A DNA stretch of 64,000 nt. It comes from Delphinapterus leucas (Eukaryota; Chordata; Mammalia; Artiodactyla; Monodontidae). The stretch spans positions 7,635,905 through 7,699,904 of the forward strand of contig NW_022097996.1 in NCBI RefSeq assembly GCF_002288925.2. The letters run 5' to 3'. The notes under the pieces are model-generated. The model saw nothing but the letters and a program-made list of their open reading frames with translations. It had not been told where the DNA came from and made no database searches. The position numbers and the translations under genes were made by a program. The stretch's first letter is position 1, and each line of letters begins with the position of its first letter. Shown one piece after another: positions 24,691 through 37,200 of this stretch.

Positions 24691-27600
24691 AAGGTCCCCA
24701 AAGCCCGAACTGGGCACTCAGTATACTTCGTCCCCTCCTGGCTGGTCAGGATGGGGTGGGAGAGAAAGTGTGTATCCCATTTGCTTCAACTTCTATGGGG
24801 GCAGTCAGTTTGAGTTGATCTGGGGAGAGCAGTTTAGTATAAGGGAGATTAAGGAGGTCTGTTCTTGCGGTACAATTCTCGGAAAGGGGATGAACATGAA
24901 GACCCACAGACTGGTTTCCCCCAGAATCCCTCCCCAGTGATGGATAACAAGCATGCCGTTATCTTTTTTGACTTGGCCCTGTTTCTGCCTCTAAAGCCCA
25001 TGCTTATGGTCTAGGTTTTCTTAGTGATAGAAAGATCAACTTTATCCCTGTATGTGACAACTTCTCCTGACACCCATCCTTGGCCTCTGTATCATTAGAG
25101 ATTGGCTGGTGGATATGAAAAGAATAAAGTCATCGGCCGCTAGGAGCTCTGCTGAGCTCGTGAAGCAACTGGGAATCTGCGGCTGTGCTTCCATCAGTCG
25201 GGAGCACCTCACCCCACCCCACCCGCCAGATTAAAGCAAGGCAGAGAACAAGCAAGCGCTACCCAAGATATGGGGGTACAGCCTTGTCTGTGAGTGTCTC
25301 ACCTGCTGGCTCTCACCCCAGCCTCATTGCAAACCCACAGGACTCTTTCTCTCTGTCTAGCTGGCCTTGACCTCTTGCTGACCCAGACTTGAAGTATCTG
25401 CCAGGCCCTCCCACTCTGCAGCCTCTGGTCCTGCCTTCTGCCCAGCATGATACATTCTATTCGGTGAGTGGGGAGCATCATGGAATCCTGGGTCAGAAGG
25501 TGCCAGAGCTTGAACCTCTCATTCCAGTGATTTGACAAAGATCTAATTAGTAACAGAGCCAGGACTGGAGCCTGGATCTCCCGGTTCCTATCCAAGCCTC
25601 TTTCCATCATTCAAAGGAGGTGAGATGATGCTTAAAGGCTCTCCTCTGACCATCAGGGCTGCTTCACCGCCATCATTAGTGTCATCATTTCTTCTTTCCT
25701 TCCAGAGTTGGGAGTACCAGGGAGGCCTCATTCCAGCTGCCACTCAAATGTGCTGGTGCTGGGCCTGGAAATACTCTGCAGAATCTTCTAGATGGTGAGT
25801 CTTACAAATGTCCATAAGATAAAAGTGCAAACTCTGCAGGACAAGCCACGGTGGAAAGGAGAGTGACCAGGTGACAAGAGTTCACACTTGCGTGCAGTGT
25901 CCTGGGCTTCTTAAACAAACCAGCAAGCCGGGCCTGTAATCAGGCCCACCCTCAATGTTTGAGAGGTCCAAAGCCAACACATAAATGGAGGCCCACGCGC
26001 CATGTGTCCAAATATTTGAGAGTTGTAAACCAAGCTAACAAACTGTTAGACAATGTTTGTTCTTTCCTCTTGCCTGGACAAACATATCTTTATAACAATC
26101 TCAAAGGCAGGTTTCAATTCCAAACCCTTGGACTCCTGGAACACCAGGGGCAGGGAGGTGAGGTCTCAGCCCCACCCGTGGCCTTCCCTCTTTCCTTTCT
26201 GACCTGAGGGCCCTTGCGCTTATGCAGGAGAAGCCCCATCCTGAGGGTCCAACCTTCACCCACACTCCGGAGACCAGGAAAGGGGCTTGCACAGGCCCAG
26301 ATGCTGGCCGTTTGGGCAGGAAATTCCTGGATCCTGGATGCTTAGAGCACAGAATAAGGAAGGAATGGATTTGGAGTGGGCACGTTCTCTGGCCTCATGG
26401 CCCCTTTACCCGGGGGAGACCCAGAGTAGGGCTCTCTAAAGCGTGGGGTCCAAGGCAGGCCCTCTTGCCCATGTATAAGGCTAGTACTACTAAAATGAGT
26501 TCCATTGTACAGATGAAGTAACTATAACTAAAACTTGAGTGACGCCATACAGGCGCACGCCAGTCACAGAAGAGCTAGGGCTTCAACCTGAGCCTGCTGG
26601 CCTACAGATCCCCTGCTGTGCCCCTTCCCCCAACACCCCGCGGTCCAGCATCCCCTGGGAAATGCAGTGAGCCACTCCCTGCCAGACTAGTAAGATGGAA
26701 ACAATCTCTTTATTGGTCTCCTTTCCTCCTGTCTTGTCCCGTCATCCATCCAGGTTTTCTAAGACACAAAAGCCGTGACACTCATCCTTCTTAACCCCCT
26801 GCCTTCAGAGTCATGTTCAAAGACCTCACCTTGGCCCATCATGCCTCTCTTGCATCCTCTCAGCCACGGTCAAGCCCCTTCTGGCCTGAACACACTCTTG
26901 CAAACGCTGTTCCTCTCCTGCCACGCTCCTTGTCAGGCCTCCCCGCTGCCTCTCCTAGCCAGGTCCCTCATCTTCCTCAGCTGGGCTTAGACGGCATCTG
27001 ACACCTGCCCAACTCCAGTTCTAAGGTGGATGCTCTTTGTTAATTACTTCCTACACCAATAAACGGCAGGCACCGCACCCGATACTTAGCACCGGCTGGT
27101 ACAGAGTGAGCCGCCCATAAATGCTCATTGACCGCCCCCTGGGCTCCCTACAGGATGGCAAGCTGGTCCCCCACCTCCCTTCAGTGCTTCTGCCTGAGTC
27201 AACCTCTTCTGAGAGATAAGGGCAGCAAAGAGCCATTATCCTTGCCAACATCAATGCCTCCAAATGACAAACACTTCCTGGATCCTCTTAAAATGCTGGA
27301 CCCATGATGGTAATGTCCCTCCCAAAGGCAGATGGTAGAAACTAGAGGACTCTGGCCAGGGACTGCGAGTTCTAATTGGGGACGGTGTCAGCACCCTCCG
27401 TGTCTTCCGGAAATAGAGCCAAACAGAAATTTCTTCTTTCCTTCCTTCTCTCATCCAATGAATGGGGACCAAATTTTCATCACCAGGAGGGATACACAGG
27501 AGCCTTAGACAAAGGAGTTTGTCCATGAGTAGCTTAAAAAGGCTGGTGGGAACAGGTAAGACTAATTTAGACTTTGGGCTGTGGGAGCTGAAGACAGCAG

Positions 27601-29477
27601 AGACCCATCCCAGGTGTGCATCCTTTGCATTCCCTGGGGGAAAGGCGAGTCCTTACAATGGTCTGCCAGGTCCATGGGATCTGCCAGCACCCCTGCCCTC
27701 TCACCTCCCTGGCATCATCTCCCACAACTCTCGTCACCCACCCCTCACCCCCGCACTGCACTCCCGCATGAGGCACCCCTGCGTAGGCACCTGTGCCCAC
27801 AAGGTGCCTCTGCATTGGCTGTGCCCTCTGCCTGGAACACCCTTCCTCCCCTCACCTCCTGACCAACTCCCTCATCTCCGTCAAATCTCTGCTCACAAGT
27901 CACCTTATTCACGAGGTCATCCCTGGCCATTGCACGTGGATCGAGTGCATTGTGGTTACTGAGGCTGCCCTGCCCATTGCTTGGAGGGACTACGGGGTCA
28001 GTGCGCTGCAAAACAAAGTGCTCTAGATTCGGGGTCAGACCAGCTGGGTGACTTTGAGTAAGCCCCCTGACCTCTCCAAGTTTGGTGTCCTCACAGGTAA
28101 GGTAGGGAGAATAGTTCTTGAGTGCCCTATTTCACAGGACTTCTGTAGGATCAAAAGATGCCTCACTCATCTTGCCTCTTGAAAACTAACTTGGATCCCT
28201 AGGATTGATCCAAAAGGCAACTTTAGAATCAGTGTGCTGTCACCAAGTCCAGACGTACTCTCCCAGGCTTGGCCCAATGTTCCCTGATCCAAAGGGCCAC
28301 CGGAGGGGAAGAGCTCCCAGGTGGCCCGGCTGCTCTGGGCTCCAGCCCAACCTCACAGCACCTCATATAAAAGACAGCTCCATTCAGAGCAGGAGACATC
28401 AGGTCTGTACCCCAAACACGGGGCCATCTTCTCTTTGTCATAGTGTCTCTTGACATTGCTAATTACAAAAACTATTCCCTGCAGAAAATGTAAAAAATTA
28501 ACGCAAGTCTGTAGAAGAAATGTAAAATCCTGTTATCGCACCATCGAGAGAAAAACCACAGCTAATATTTGCATATACCCTCCCAATCTTTTTTCTACAC
28601 ATATAAGAGAATTAGATATTATTAGAATTAAAGCTTTCATCATGTCTTATTTACTCTGACATTGGATGTTCCAGTCTTATTTATTTAGCATGAGATCATT
28701 AGCATTTTCCTACGTCATCAAATTTGTTTTGAGAATGTTATTTGGATGGCTACATGCTATCCTGTGCTAGAGCGCGAACTATAACTCAGTTGACCCTGTC
28801 CTATGGTTAGGCGGTAGACGCGAGACTGTTCCAGCAGAGGTCGGGCTCTACTTCCTCTTTTTCCCGTCTCTGCCTTGCTGACTCTCCTGGATGAGGATCC
28901 AGGCCTGTATGTACCAGGCAGAATGGGAAGCGGGGGCAGAGACCCTGCCTGCCCTGGACAGGCTGCCTGTCTGTGTGAAGACAGAAGACAACGTACTCAC
29001 AAGAAGCAGGAGCTCCATGCCGAATGAGGGGCTGGGAGGGTGAAGATGGGAGAGAGCGTTTCCAGATGGGGTGGGACAGCTCCACTAAGGACAGCATTTG
29101 CCACATGCTGGGGCCGGAACACACTGCTGAGCAGTGGTGCAAACGCTGAGTATTCAGCCAAGGACAGCCAGCCCAGGAGGATGCCGAGTTCCTGAGCGGG
29201 ACCACGCCTTCTGCCTGCAGACATAATTCCTGCCCCTCAAAGCCTACAGCCTTGGAGGGAGACAGATACTAATCAAATAGCCTCACAAATAAAGATAAAA
29301 TGACAACTGGCCCAGGAAGGAGAGGATCACCTAGGTTCCCTCAGGAGGCAGAAGTGCGGCCTGCCCCCTGCCGGAGGAGCAGGTGTGAAGAGCATCGGTC
29401 TGGAGAGCAGAGTGTCAAGCTAGGCCAGGCCCAAGAGGTGGGCAGAGCCAGGCCACACGGGCCCGGTGGCCATGCTG
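24691..29477. other. Non-coding upstream DNA with old repeats
   Basis: Likely MIR (-) at 25490-25610 and 26485-26600. L2 (+) at about 26870-27140 and 27690-27960, the latter with 'ccctctgcctggaacaccc' and 'aaatctctgctcacaagtcacc'. MIR (+) at about 28015-28160. An AT-rich, LINE-like but unassigned stretch at 28440-28760. A weak L2 (-) at about 29225-29310. No gene recognised. Confidence 0.5.
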
Positions 29478-29680
29478 TTTTTTGTTTTTTGCGGTACGCG
29501 GGCCTCTCACTGTTGTGGCCTCTCCAGTTGCGGAGCACAGGCTCCGGACGCGCAGGCTCAGCGGCCATGGCTCACGGGCCCAGCCGCTCCATGGCATGTG
29601 GGATCCTCCCGGACCGGGGCACGAATCGTGTCCCCTGCATCGGCAGGCGAACTCTCAACCACTGCGCCACCAGGGAAGCC
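29478..29680 (-). repeat. CHR-2-type SINE
   Basis: Reverse-complement full-length copy with direct repeats ccatgctg at 29470-29477 and 29681-29688. Short poly(A) tail interrupted by one base. Confidence 0.95.
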
Positions 29681-30929
29681 CCATGCTGGGTTTTGATCCT
29701 GGAAGTGATGGGAGCTGTTGGGGGTCTGTAAACAGAGAGAAGCCAGGATCGGCTTTCCATTCTGCGTTTGCTCTGGCTATGGAGGAAAAGCTGGCTCAGG
29801 GGAAGAGGTCGGGGGCCAAGAGCGGGTGCAGGGCCGTGAGCAAGGGGCTGGTGCTGGAGCTGGGGCGAGCTGACGTGAGCCAGGACAGTGGCACAGGGGA
29901 CGGGAAGAAGTGGAAGAATTGGATCCATATCTAGGAGCTACAGTCAAGAGGTTGGGTCAACGCTGTGACTCTCCAGAAAACCCCTGTTCGAGCACACTTG
30001 CTGCTTTAGCACCACCAGGTGCTCCCATTAGTGGGATGTCTCCTTAGACAAAGTCCTTAGCGGATGTCCTAGAGAAGAGGGAAGGAAGGAAGTGGGACCG
30101 GGGCCAGATGGGGAGTTGCAGTGAAGGACAAGGGGACAGCACAAGTGTCTCAGGCACAGTGGGGGCCGAGTCCCACAGAAAACAAGGCCAGCCACCTTGG
30201 GTCAAGTCACTTTGCAGTGTGTACACCTACCCTGGAAATAACGACAAGTGCCCTGCACCCCCAGTGCTCTTGTGAGCATGGCAGATGAGATAACTTTGAA
30301 GGACCCTGCAAACCCCAAGAGTCTGGGAAAAGCACTTGGCCATGTCTAGGCTGCCGCAAGAGTAAGGCAAACTTCCAGTAGTCAGCCCTGGGGGACAGAG
30401 GTCCCAGCAGGAAGCAGAACACCCCCTCACCCCCTCCCTCCCCTACCCCCATCTGAACTGGAGTCCCCTGTCTGCCATCAGAACTGATCCTAAAGGCCAA
30501 GCTGTGGTTAGTGAGGGAAACACATGGTCTGGGGCAGGCCCCCCTGGGCTACTCCCGTCTGGTCTGGGAGACAGATCTGGAAGAACGTCTGTTTCTACTT
30601 CTCCTCTCTGAGCCTCAGTTTCCTCATCTGTAAGCTGGGGATGCCCACATCTGCCCCACCGAGTGGCTGTGACAGTGTTGTGACACGTGCTAGGCACTCA
30701 GTATGGGCCTTGCTGCTGGCAGCTCGAACTCAAGCCGCTGGTGGGTGGAGTGTAGGCTCTCAGCCTATACCGATACCGCTGGAAGGGGGTTCTCCTGCCC
30801 CTCCACGCAGGCAAACTGCTGACAGTGGCGAAGCCACGTGGCCACGCTTGGAGGAAAACTGCCTTGGTTTCGGTTTTCTGTGTTTTCGTTTTGTTTTGTT
30901 TTTTTAAAGCCTATTTGGGTTTGGTTTCG
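29681..30929. other. Non-coding DNA leading to the CpG island
   Basis: Contains a MIR (+) at about 30595-30720 (ctgagcctcagtttcctcatc). No other feature recognised. Confidence 0.5.
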
Positions 30930-31147
30930 TCTAGGGTTTGGCCATCGCGTGTGCTTTGCTTCTGCTTGCGGCAGGGCAGCTGCTCGGTTCGGGTCCTGGC
31001 CGGGAACGAGCCGCTGGAAGGGCTTTAGGACCCGGCGCGCGTCTTCTGGCCTGGCGCCTCCCCGTCCCCGGAGCCGCGGGCGGAGAGACTTGAATGAGAG
31101 GCTGGAGGGGATCGCGACTGAAAGGATCGCGGTGGAATAGCTCCGCC

Positions 31148-31160
31148 GTCGCCAGGCAAC
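31148..31160. promoter_or_regulatory. RFX X-box
   Basis: gtcgcc-a-ggcaac matches the RFX consensus GTNRCC(0-3N)RGYAAC at every constrained position. RFX factors use such inverted half-sites in ciliary and MHC-type promoters. Five bases beyond lies tgacgcaa (31166-31173), a CRE/ATF-C/EBP-like octamer. No CCAAT (Y-box) motif follows at the spacing required for a classical X-Y module. Confidence 0.6.
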
Positions 31161-31176
31161 CGCACTGACGCAACGC

Positions 31177-31207
31177 AAAAAAAAAAAAAAAAAAAAAGAA
31201 AAAAAAA
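31177..31207 (+). repeat. A-rich tract inside the CpG island
   Basis: Thirty-one bases that are all A except one G. There is no SINE body next to it and no flanking duplication, so it is not an obvious retroposon tail. Rigid poly(dA:dT) tracts tend to exclude nucleosomes. Confidence 0.9.
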
Positions 31208-34200
31208 TCCCTTAAAAAAAGAACAGTGCTGAGAATTCCCAGGAGCAAGAGAGAAAGGGAGGCAGAAGCCGGCTCAGCCTCGAAGCGGGGGCCTTGGGCT
31301 GCGGACGAGCGGGGAGCCCGCGTCGAAAGGAGGAGGCGGGGACCTCGGTGACACCCCTGGAATGGGCCTCGGAGCGCCCCGGAAGGTGGGTTTGCAGCAG
31401 GGCGGGGACGCTCCCGGGTCTGGGGGCCGGACTGGGGGTGATGTGTCTGTGGCCGGCGGCACTGCCAGGGGAGTGCACTTGCCAGTCGGGGCGCCGCAGG
31501 TCCTCAGAGCTGGCAGTGGCGGGGAGCAGCCCAGTCCGGGGCTGGGGTAGCACGGACCCCAATGCGCCCTGGAGCGGGCACCGCCCCCCCCCACACCAGC
31601 CCGCAGGAGATGAGGTCCTGCCTCACTCACTCCTGGGGGCTCGCTCCCCTCAGGGGGAGCGGGACAGCTCGGCTGGATTCCATCTCCCATATCCTGGCTG
31701 GCCCCTTCCAGGAATAAGATCTGGGTGGAGATGTGAGGTTTGAGGTCTGAAAGGGAGGAGCCCCACTCAGTCTCTCCGGGTCTACTGCCAGACCTCTGGT
31801 CACCTCCAAGCCCACCTGGTCCCCTCTGCCTACGTCAGGCTCAGCGATGTGGTTATTCCTGCCCCGAGGATGCAATCCCTAACTCAGGAGAAGTGACCCA
31901 GGGCCCTTGGGCCCGAGGGTGCTCTGAAAGGCTGAGGCCAGTGCGATCAGAGGGAACTGTACAGCCAGAAGGGCCCCTGGGAATGAGAGGGTCAGCCCTG
32001 CGGCTGGGCACCCAGGTCACTGGGAGAAGGCGGGAAGGTCTGTGGCCTGAGGCCAGGGGGCAGGTGTCTCTGTGCACCAAGTCGGGTTGTCTGTTCTGCT
32101 TTTTAAAAAATCCCTTATTGCTGTTTTTCATTCCCTGTCCCTCTGGAGAAGATCTGGAAGGTGAGTTGCTTCCAGGTCGGTGCATCACGGCCACTGTCTT
32201 AAACCCGCAGGCGCGTTCTCCCAGATTAAGTTTCCACCAGCTCCCAGCGGTTCCTGGTGAATCCCAGGTGGAATGAGCCCAGGTCCCACCAATAGGGCAA
32301 TCCCCAAAGTGCCCGAGGGAGGCGTGGCTCTAAAGCAGCTTCCTTTCCGATGCCCCAGAGACAGTCTTGCTGATGGAGAGTGGAGAGCTGGGCAACGTCC
32401 AAGAGAGCAGAGGTGGCCTGACCGCATCTGCAGGGTGGGAGCTTCTGCTAGCGGAGTTTTAAGGGGCCTGGCAGAGCAGCCACACGCTGTACTCAGAGTG
32501 CATAAGGAGGACGGCTCTTCTTTCCTGAGCGCACTTGCCAGCCAGGCACTGCTTGAGAACCCTTCACACCCGCTGGGCATCTGACCCTCACAATCACCCT
32601 TCGAGGGAACATTATACCCCGATTTTGCCAATGGGTCTCCGAGAGATTCAGTAACTTGGTGCGGCTCATGGGGCTGGTGAAAAGAGCAGAGAGGTTCAGC
32701 CAAAGTGCTGACTCCTAAGACAGTGCTCTCAAAGGAAGGCTGCTTTTGGACATCTGATCAGAGAGGCCAGAGAGGGGGAAGAAACCAGGCAGACCCAGAC
32801 CAAAAGAGAGCTGTGGGGCGGGGCTTGTCCTGTGACCTGGGAACATCCCTGGCACCTCGAGGGCCCTGTGGAGCCAGGAAAGCAGCCAGGCTCTGCATTC
32901 GACCTGGCTGGCTTCAACCTGCTCCCCTGAAGCGAAGAGAGAGAAGGGTCCTCCCTCACCCCCCTTTTCCTCCTTGCCCCCTTGAAGACCCCCAACTTCT
33001 CATGCACTCGCTCCTGTCTTGTCTTCCCAATTACATGCATGGATTTCCACTAAATTAACAGTCCCACCTCCGTGTCTACCCGCTTGGTCTCCTTCCAATA
33101 TGGACTCTGGCCGGGAAGTAAATTAAGGCAGTGCCTAACTATTGCTGAGAGACTTCCACCGAGCCCCAGGCCGACGAGGAAGAAACTGCTTGTCAGGCTG
33201 TTCATTCACACACACAGGCGGCTTTCTTTAGGTAAATTTTGCCCATGGATAACTCCCTCAGTCCTACAGGAGCATCTGGAATTCCCAGCACCCTCTGGGA
33301 GCTGCGCTCTCCCCAGCAATCGCTCTTTGCCTGCCCGGGGCATAGAGCTATTTGCAAAGGTGGAAGATGAATGATAATGGAAACAGCTTGCTCCCTGGTT
33401 TGTAGACTAGGCGGGACAGAGTTCTCACTCACAAATCGGAGACCCTCTAGGATTAACCAGGATGGCTCTTAATATGCGCATGTACCCTGGGATTTGGACT
33501 GGGGAGAGGAGAAAGGAAGGAAAGGCAAATTCTGAAGAAGACCTCGAGGCGGCGAGCATGGGCTAAATGGAGGGCAGTGGGCATGCAGACCCGGAAGGAT
33601 CTGGAGGTGAGCAAGGGGTTTAGAAGGAGCTTTGCCATCAGCCTGTAGAGTTTGAACCGCCACAGGGGGTCAAGTTGCCAACAAGAGTTAGGAAGACTGC
33701 AAATGTCAGCTTCTACGTGGCTAGGACAGCTGCCCTGGTGCATGAAAGCCCGGTGCTTCCACACTCTGCCCCCCAGCCCCTCCACGCTTGTCTCTGGAGA
33801 AGTGTGGGAGCGGAAGGAGACAAGAGGACAGAGAAATGGAGAGGAGAAGTTACAAGTGTGCGCTGCCCCACTCCCGGCTCCTTTCCTCCTGAATGCTACC
33901 CGACGGTCACACCCGCCACGGCCCCCCCCAGCTATGCTCGCCCATGAAAAACTCCTTAAGGAAGGGAACGCAGAGCACAGCAGCTGGTCTCCCTGTGGGC
34001 ACACCCATCCAGGAAGGTAGGGGGGCAGTGAGCTCCCTAGCATCAGGGCCGCTTCACTCCTGGCCCCTGCCCAGCAGCCTTTGCAGAGCCCTGGGGAGGG
34101 GTGGGGTTCAGCTTCTCCTGGGGCACAGACTGAGCTCCCGCTTCTTCAAGGCCATCTCTCCAGTATGGCCAGAAATTCCCCTCAGGTATCCTGATCCAGA

Positions 34201-34230
34201 TGTGGGAGCTGGTCATGGGTTCCCAGAGAC

Positions 34231-34286
34231 TTTGTCATAGGGCTCGTCCTATGAGCCCTTTGTCATAGGGCTCGTCCCTTGACCTG
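34231..34286 (+). repeat. 28-bp tandem duplication
   Basis: The 19-base unit tttgtcatagggctcgtcc occurs at 34231-34249 and again exactly at 34259-34277. The period is 28 bases and the second copy decays at its end. Confidence 0.9.
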
Positions 34287-37200
34287 GAAGGCCCAGCCCA
34301 GAGCCGATTTCCAGGTACATAATGGGCCCAGACGGTGACCTCCACGGAGGCCACAGCTCAGGGCCCACTGAAGGCTGAGCTGTGTTTCCTCATTCCAGGA
34401 AGCCAGCAGGGCCTGAGTGTGAGGCAGGCACTTCAGCCCCAGAAGGACAGCTGAGGCGGTCCAGGGTGATGATTATGCAGGAAGGTTCTAAATCAGGATC
34501 CTTGAGCGGGAGGCCACTTCGGGCCCTGGTCGCCCCTGTCCATCATCAAGTTAAGTGACACTACCTCCCTCGTCCTGTGAGCATTTCCATGTGCCTCACC
34601 CTGGGGACACCGCCTTACTGTACACTGTCCTACTAGTTTGGTCCAAATTCTCAGGTTCTGTTGTGTTGTTGTTTGTTTACTTGTTTGATGGCAGACACTG
34701 ACAACTTTGAGGAAGGTGAGAGCAAACCTCCCTATCAGGCCGGATGGAAATAAGCCTTAGACTGAATTCTGCCACACACCTAGACATTTTTTGAACACTG
34801 TTTATTTGCCAACGGGTCCAGCAGAGTTCAGACGGCCTGTTCTGTGGGCTCAGTGAGGTCACAGCGATTTGTCTCTCTAGGAGCCCCGACCATACCTCCC
34901 CCTTAGGTCTCACCAGATGCTTTCACCCTGCTCCTTCAAGAGTCAAGAGTGTCTCAAAATTCGTTTGGCCCGCATGTCTTGAATACCTCTGTTTTCACCT
35001 AGGAGAATGCACTTCTAATGTTTACCCTGCGAGTTCTCAAATGTCTGGTGCTGAGTGGTAAGAAAGACAGCCAACCGCTTCCCAGAGCACCCTCTGCAGA
35101 GGGGACCCTACACCAGGCTGCCAATGCCAGCCGGGGTTGGGGTGTCCCTCGTTGAATGCGGCTGGTTGCAGCTGACCCGGTGATACCACAGAACATCTCA
35201 TGTCTGTGAAGTGTTTTAAGATCAATCATCGACATCCCACCAAGGAAGCAGGACAATGGCCTTGTCCTCAAGGAGGTGCAGTGTCTGATCAGAGCTGCCG
35301 ACGAGAAGAGACCACTCGTGCAGCCCAGAGTCCTGGGCAGGCAACAGAGTGATGTCCTGCGCGTTCTGGAATGCACAGAAACGTGTGGGCTAACTTTAGT
35401 GGTTCTGCAGCCAAGGAGAGGTCCAGCCAAGCGCTGTCGTGGGCGGGAGGTGACCGTCCTGTTAGAGGCATAACTAAGAATTCACGTACACTCTATCTCA
35501 TCGGATCCTTCCAAGGCTTTGCAGTTGATTCCACTATGATCCCAAGGTCATAGAATTAGTAAGTGTCTGGGCTGGGCTATCAACCCACGTCCACCAACAC
35601 GCAGCCCTGTCCCATCCCTATAACCTGCTGCATCTCTTTGTCCGGCTCCCGATTCCTGCCCTCTGTGAAGTGTGAACTCAGGCAGCTCAGCAGCCCAGCT
35701 ACGTTCAGCTCAACTGACCTGAGCAGGGAGCAGGGGCACACACCCTACTTTTTGTTCTCCCTGGGCCCCGGAGCGGGTGCAGGGCTGCACTTTGGATGAG
35801 CTGCAGACAGAGCTGGAACAGCCCCTCACTCCCACATCCTTACGACGGGCCCTGCCCAAACACAGGGCAACTCTGAGGGCCCTCCAACCCCCTGAGAGGT
35901 CAGCACGCCCAAACAGACTGTGCAGGTGAGGTGCCCTACATAAGCGAGTGAAACTTCTTAGGAAGTCCTTGCCAAACCACTGGGCTCTGGGACTTTTGAT
36001 GTAGAGTAAAACAGAAAGCCAGTCGTCCCAACACTCTCCCATTTGAGCCGGAGCTGGTTGCTTCTGCACATTTGAAGCTGGAGCCCGTTATTCTGTGGAC
36101 TCGGACAGTCCTAACTCTGCCTTGGATGGGGGCTGAGACAAATGCCAATTAGGAGACACTTTGGTGGGGCGGACGTACCCCACGGGGGAGGATGTATAGC
36201 CCCGGCGTCTTTAGCTGTGAAATGGTGCCTGAGTTTCGCTCAGCTGTGAAATGTTCCCTGTTCTTAGAGCCAGAGCCCCCACCCGAACTGCCTTCTACTT
36301 TGATCTCTGCAAATTGCTTTAAAGGCCACTCTGTGTCTGCTTTCTCTCCCCTAATCCCCGTTGCCATGGCCTTTGGCCAGAAGAGTCCTGCGGTCACATG
36401 CAGCAGTTGGCCGGGCGGCGACAGGCTGCCTCACCCCTCCTGAGCATCTCTGCCTCGTCAGGGTTCTCACGGAGGAGAATCTGCGCTTCGGACTCTGCAT
36501 TTCCCATGGCTAATCCCCCCACTCCCCCCGTGGGACCCTCCGATTCTTAGGCACCTTTCTCCCGGCCTGTCGGGGTGGAGCAGCCCTTTCCCAGGGCCTC
36601 ACGGCCTTGGAAGGGACACAGCGGCGACGCCGGGTGACCCGGCAGGCCCCCCGCTCCCTTCAGCGAGGCAGTAAATTAGATCTGTGGCTCCCGGGAGCCA
36701 GGGCCTCTTCCCGACCCACAGGGACGCACAACTCTTTCTTGGCGGTTTTCTCAGCCACCTCTTTCACTGGGCAAAAACGATAGGGAAGTTCCGCCTATCC
36801 CCAGCCTCGCGGCAGGAGGCCTGTGCGCTGTTCTCTGTGGCAGGGGGCAGGGTTCATCAATTATTCAGCATGGACCGAGCACTTTATGCAGAGGCCTTAA
36901 CAAGTATTTTTATAGACTCTTGTCTCACGAGGTCCCAGAGAGACAGAGCAAGGTTTCTAGACAATGGAAGCTGCACTTGGAGTCCAAAGACGCGGGTCTA
37001 AGCCCAGCCAGCTCCCTGAACAGAGCTGTGTGACCCCAGGCAAGTCTTGAAACGTCTCTGGTTTGTGATTTCTCTGGGGTCTAACGCTCAGGAAGGCCGC
37101 TCCAGCCCAGGCCATCGAAAGTGGGGAAAACGTTTGTAGGCTGCAGTGTGATTTCCTAATGTTTGTGATTGCGCCTGTGATTCCAGGTGTGGACGCGGGA

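Larger units (their letters stand above)
30930..31600. promoter_or_regulatory. CpG island, candidate FAM167A promoter/first exon region
   Basis: CpG density rises sharply between about 30940 and 31600, with many intact CpGs in runs such as cccggcgcgcgtc and ggagccgcgggcgg, while the surrounding DNA is CpG-poor. GC-box-like ggcgggg motifs occur around 31330-31410, and no TATA box is evident. A plausible splice donor (gaag|gtgggt) lies at 31384-31385. It is the clearest CpG island upstream of the FAM167A coding start, about 16 kb away. A promoter for that gene is the natural reading, but orientation and start site are inferred. Confidence 0.6.

Noticed and set aside
31294..31743. 149-codon frame in the CpG island as a coding first exon
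   Set aside because: The FAM167A start codon is clear at 47383. The frame is GC-driven and unlike any known protein.
33453..34043. 196-codon minus-strand frame
   Set aside because: GC-rich DNA with overlapping open frames on the other strand. The protein shows no conserved motif.
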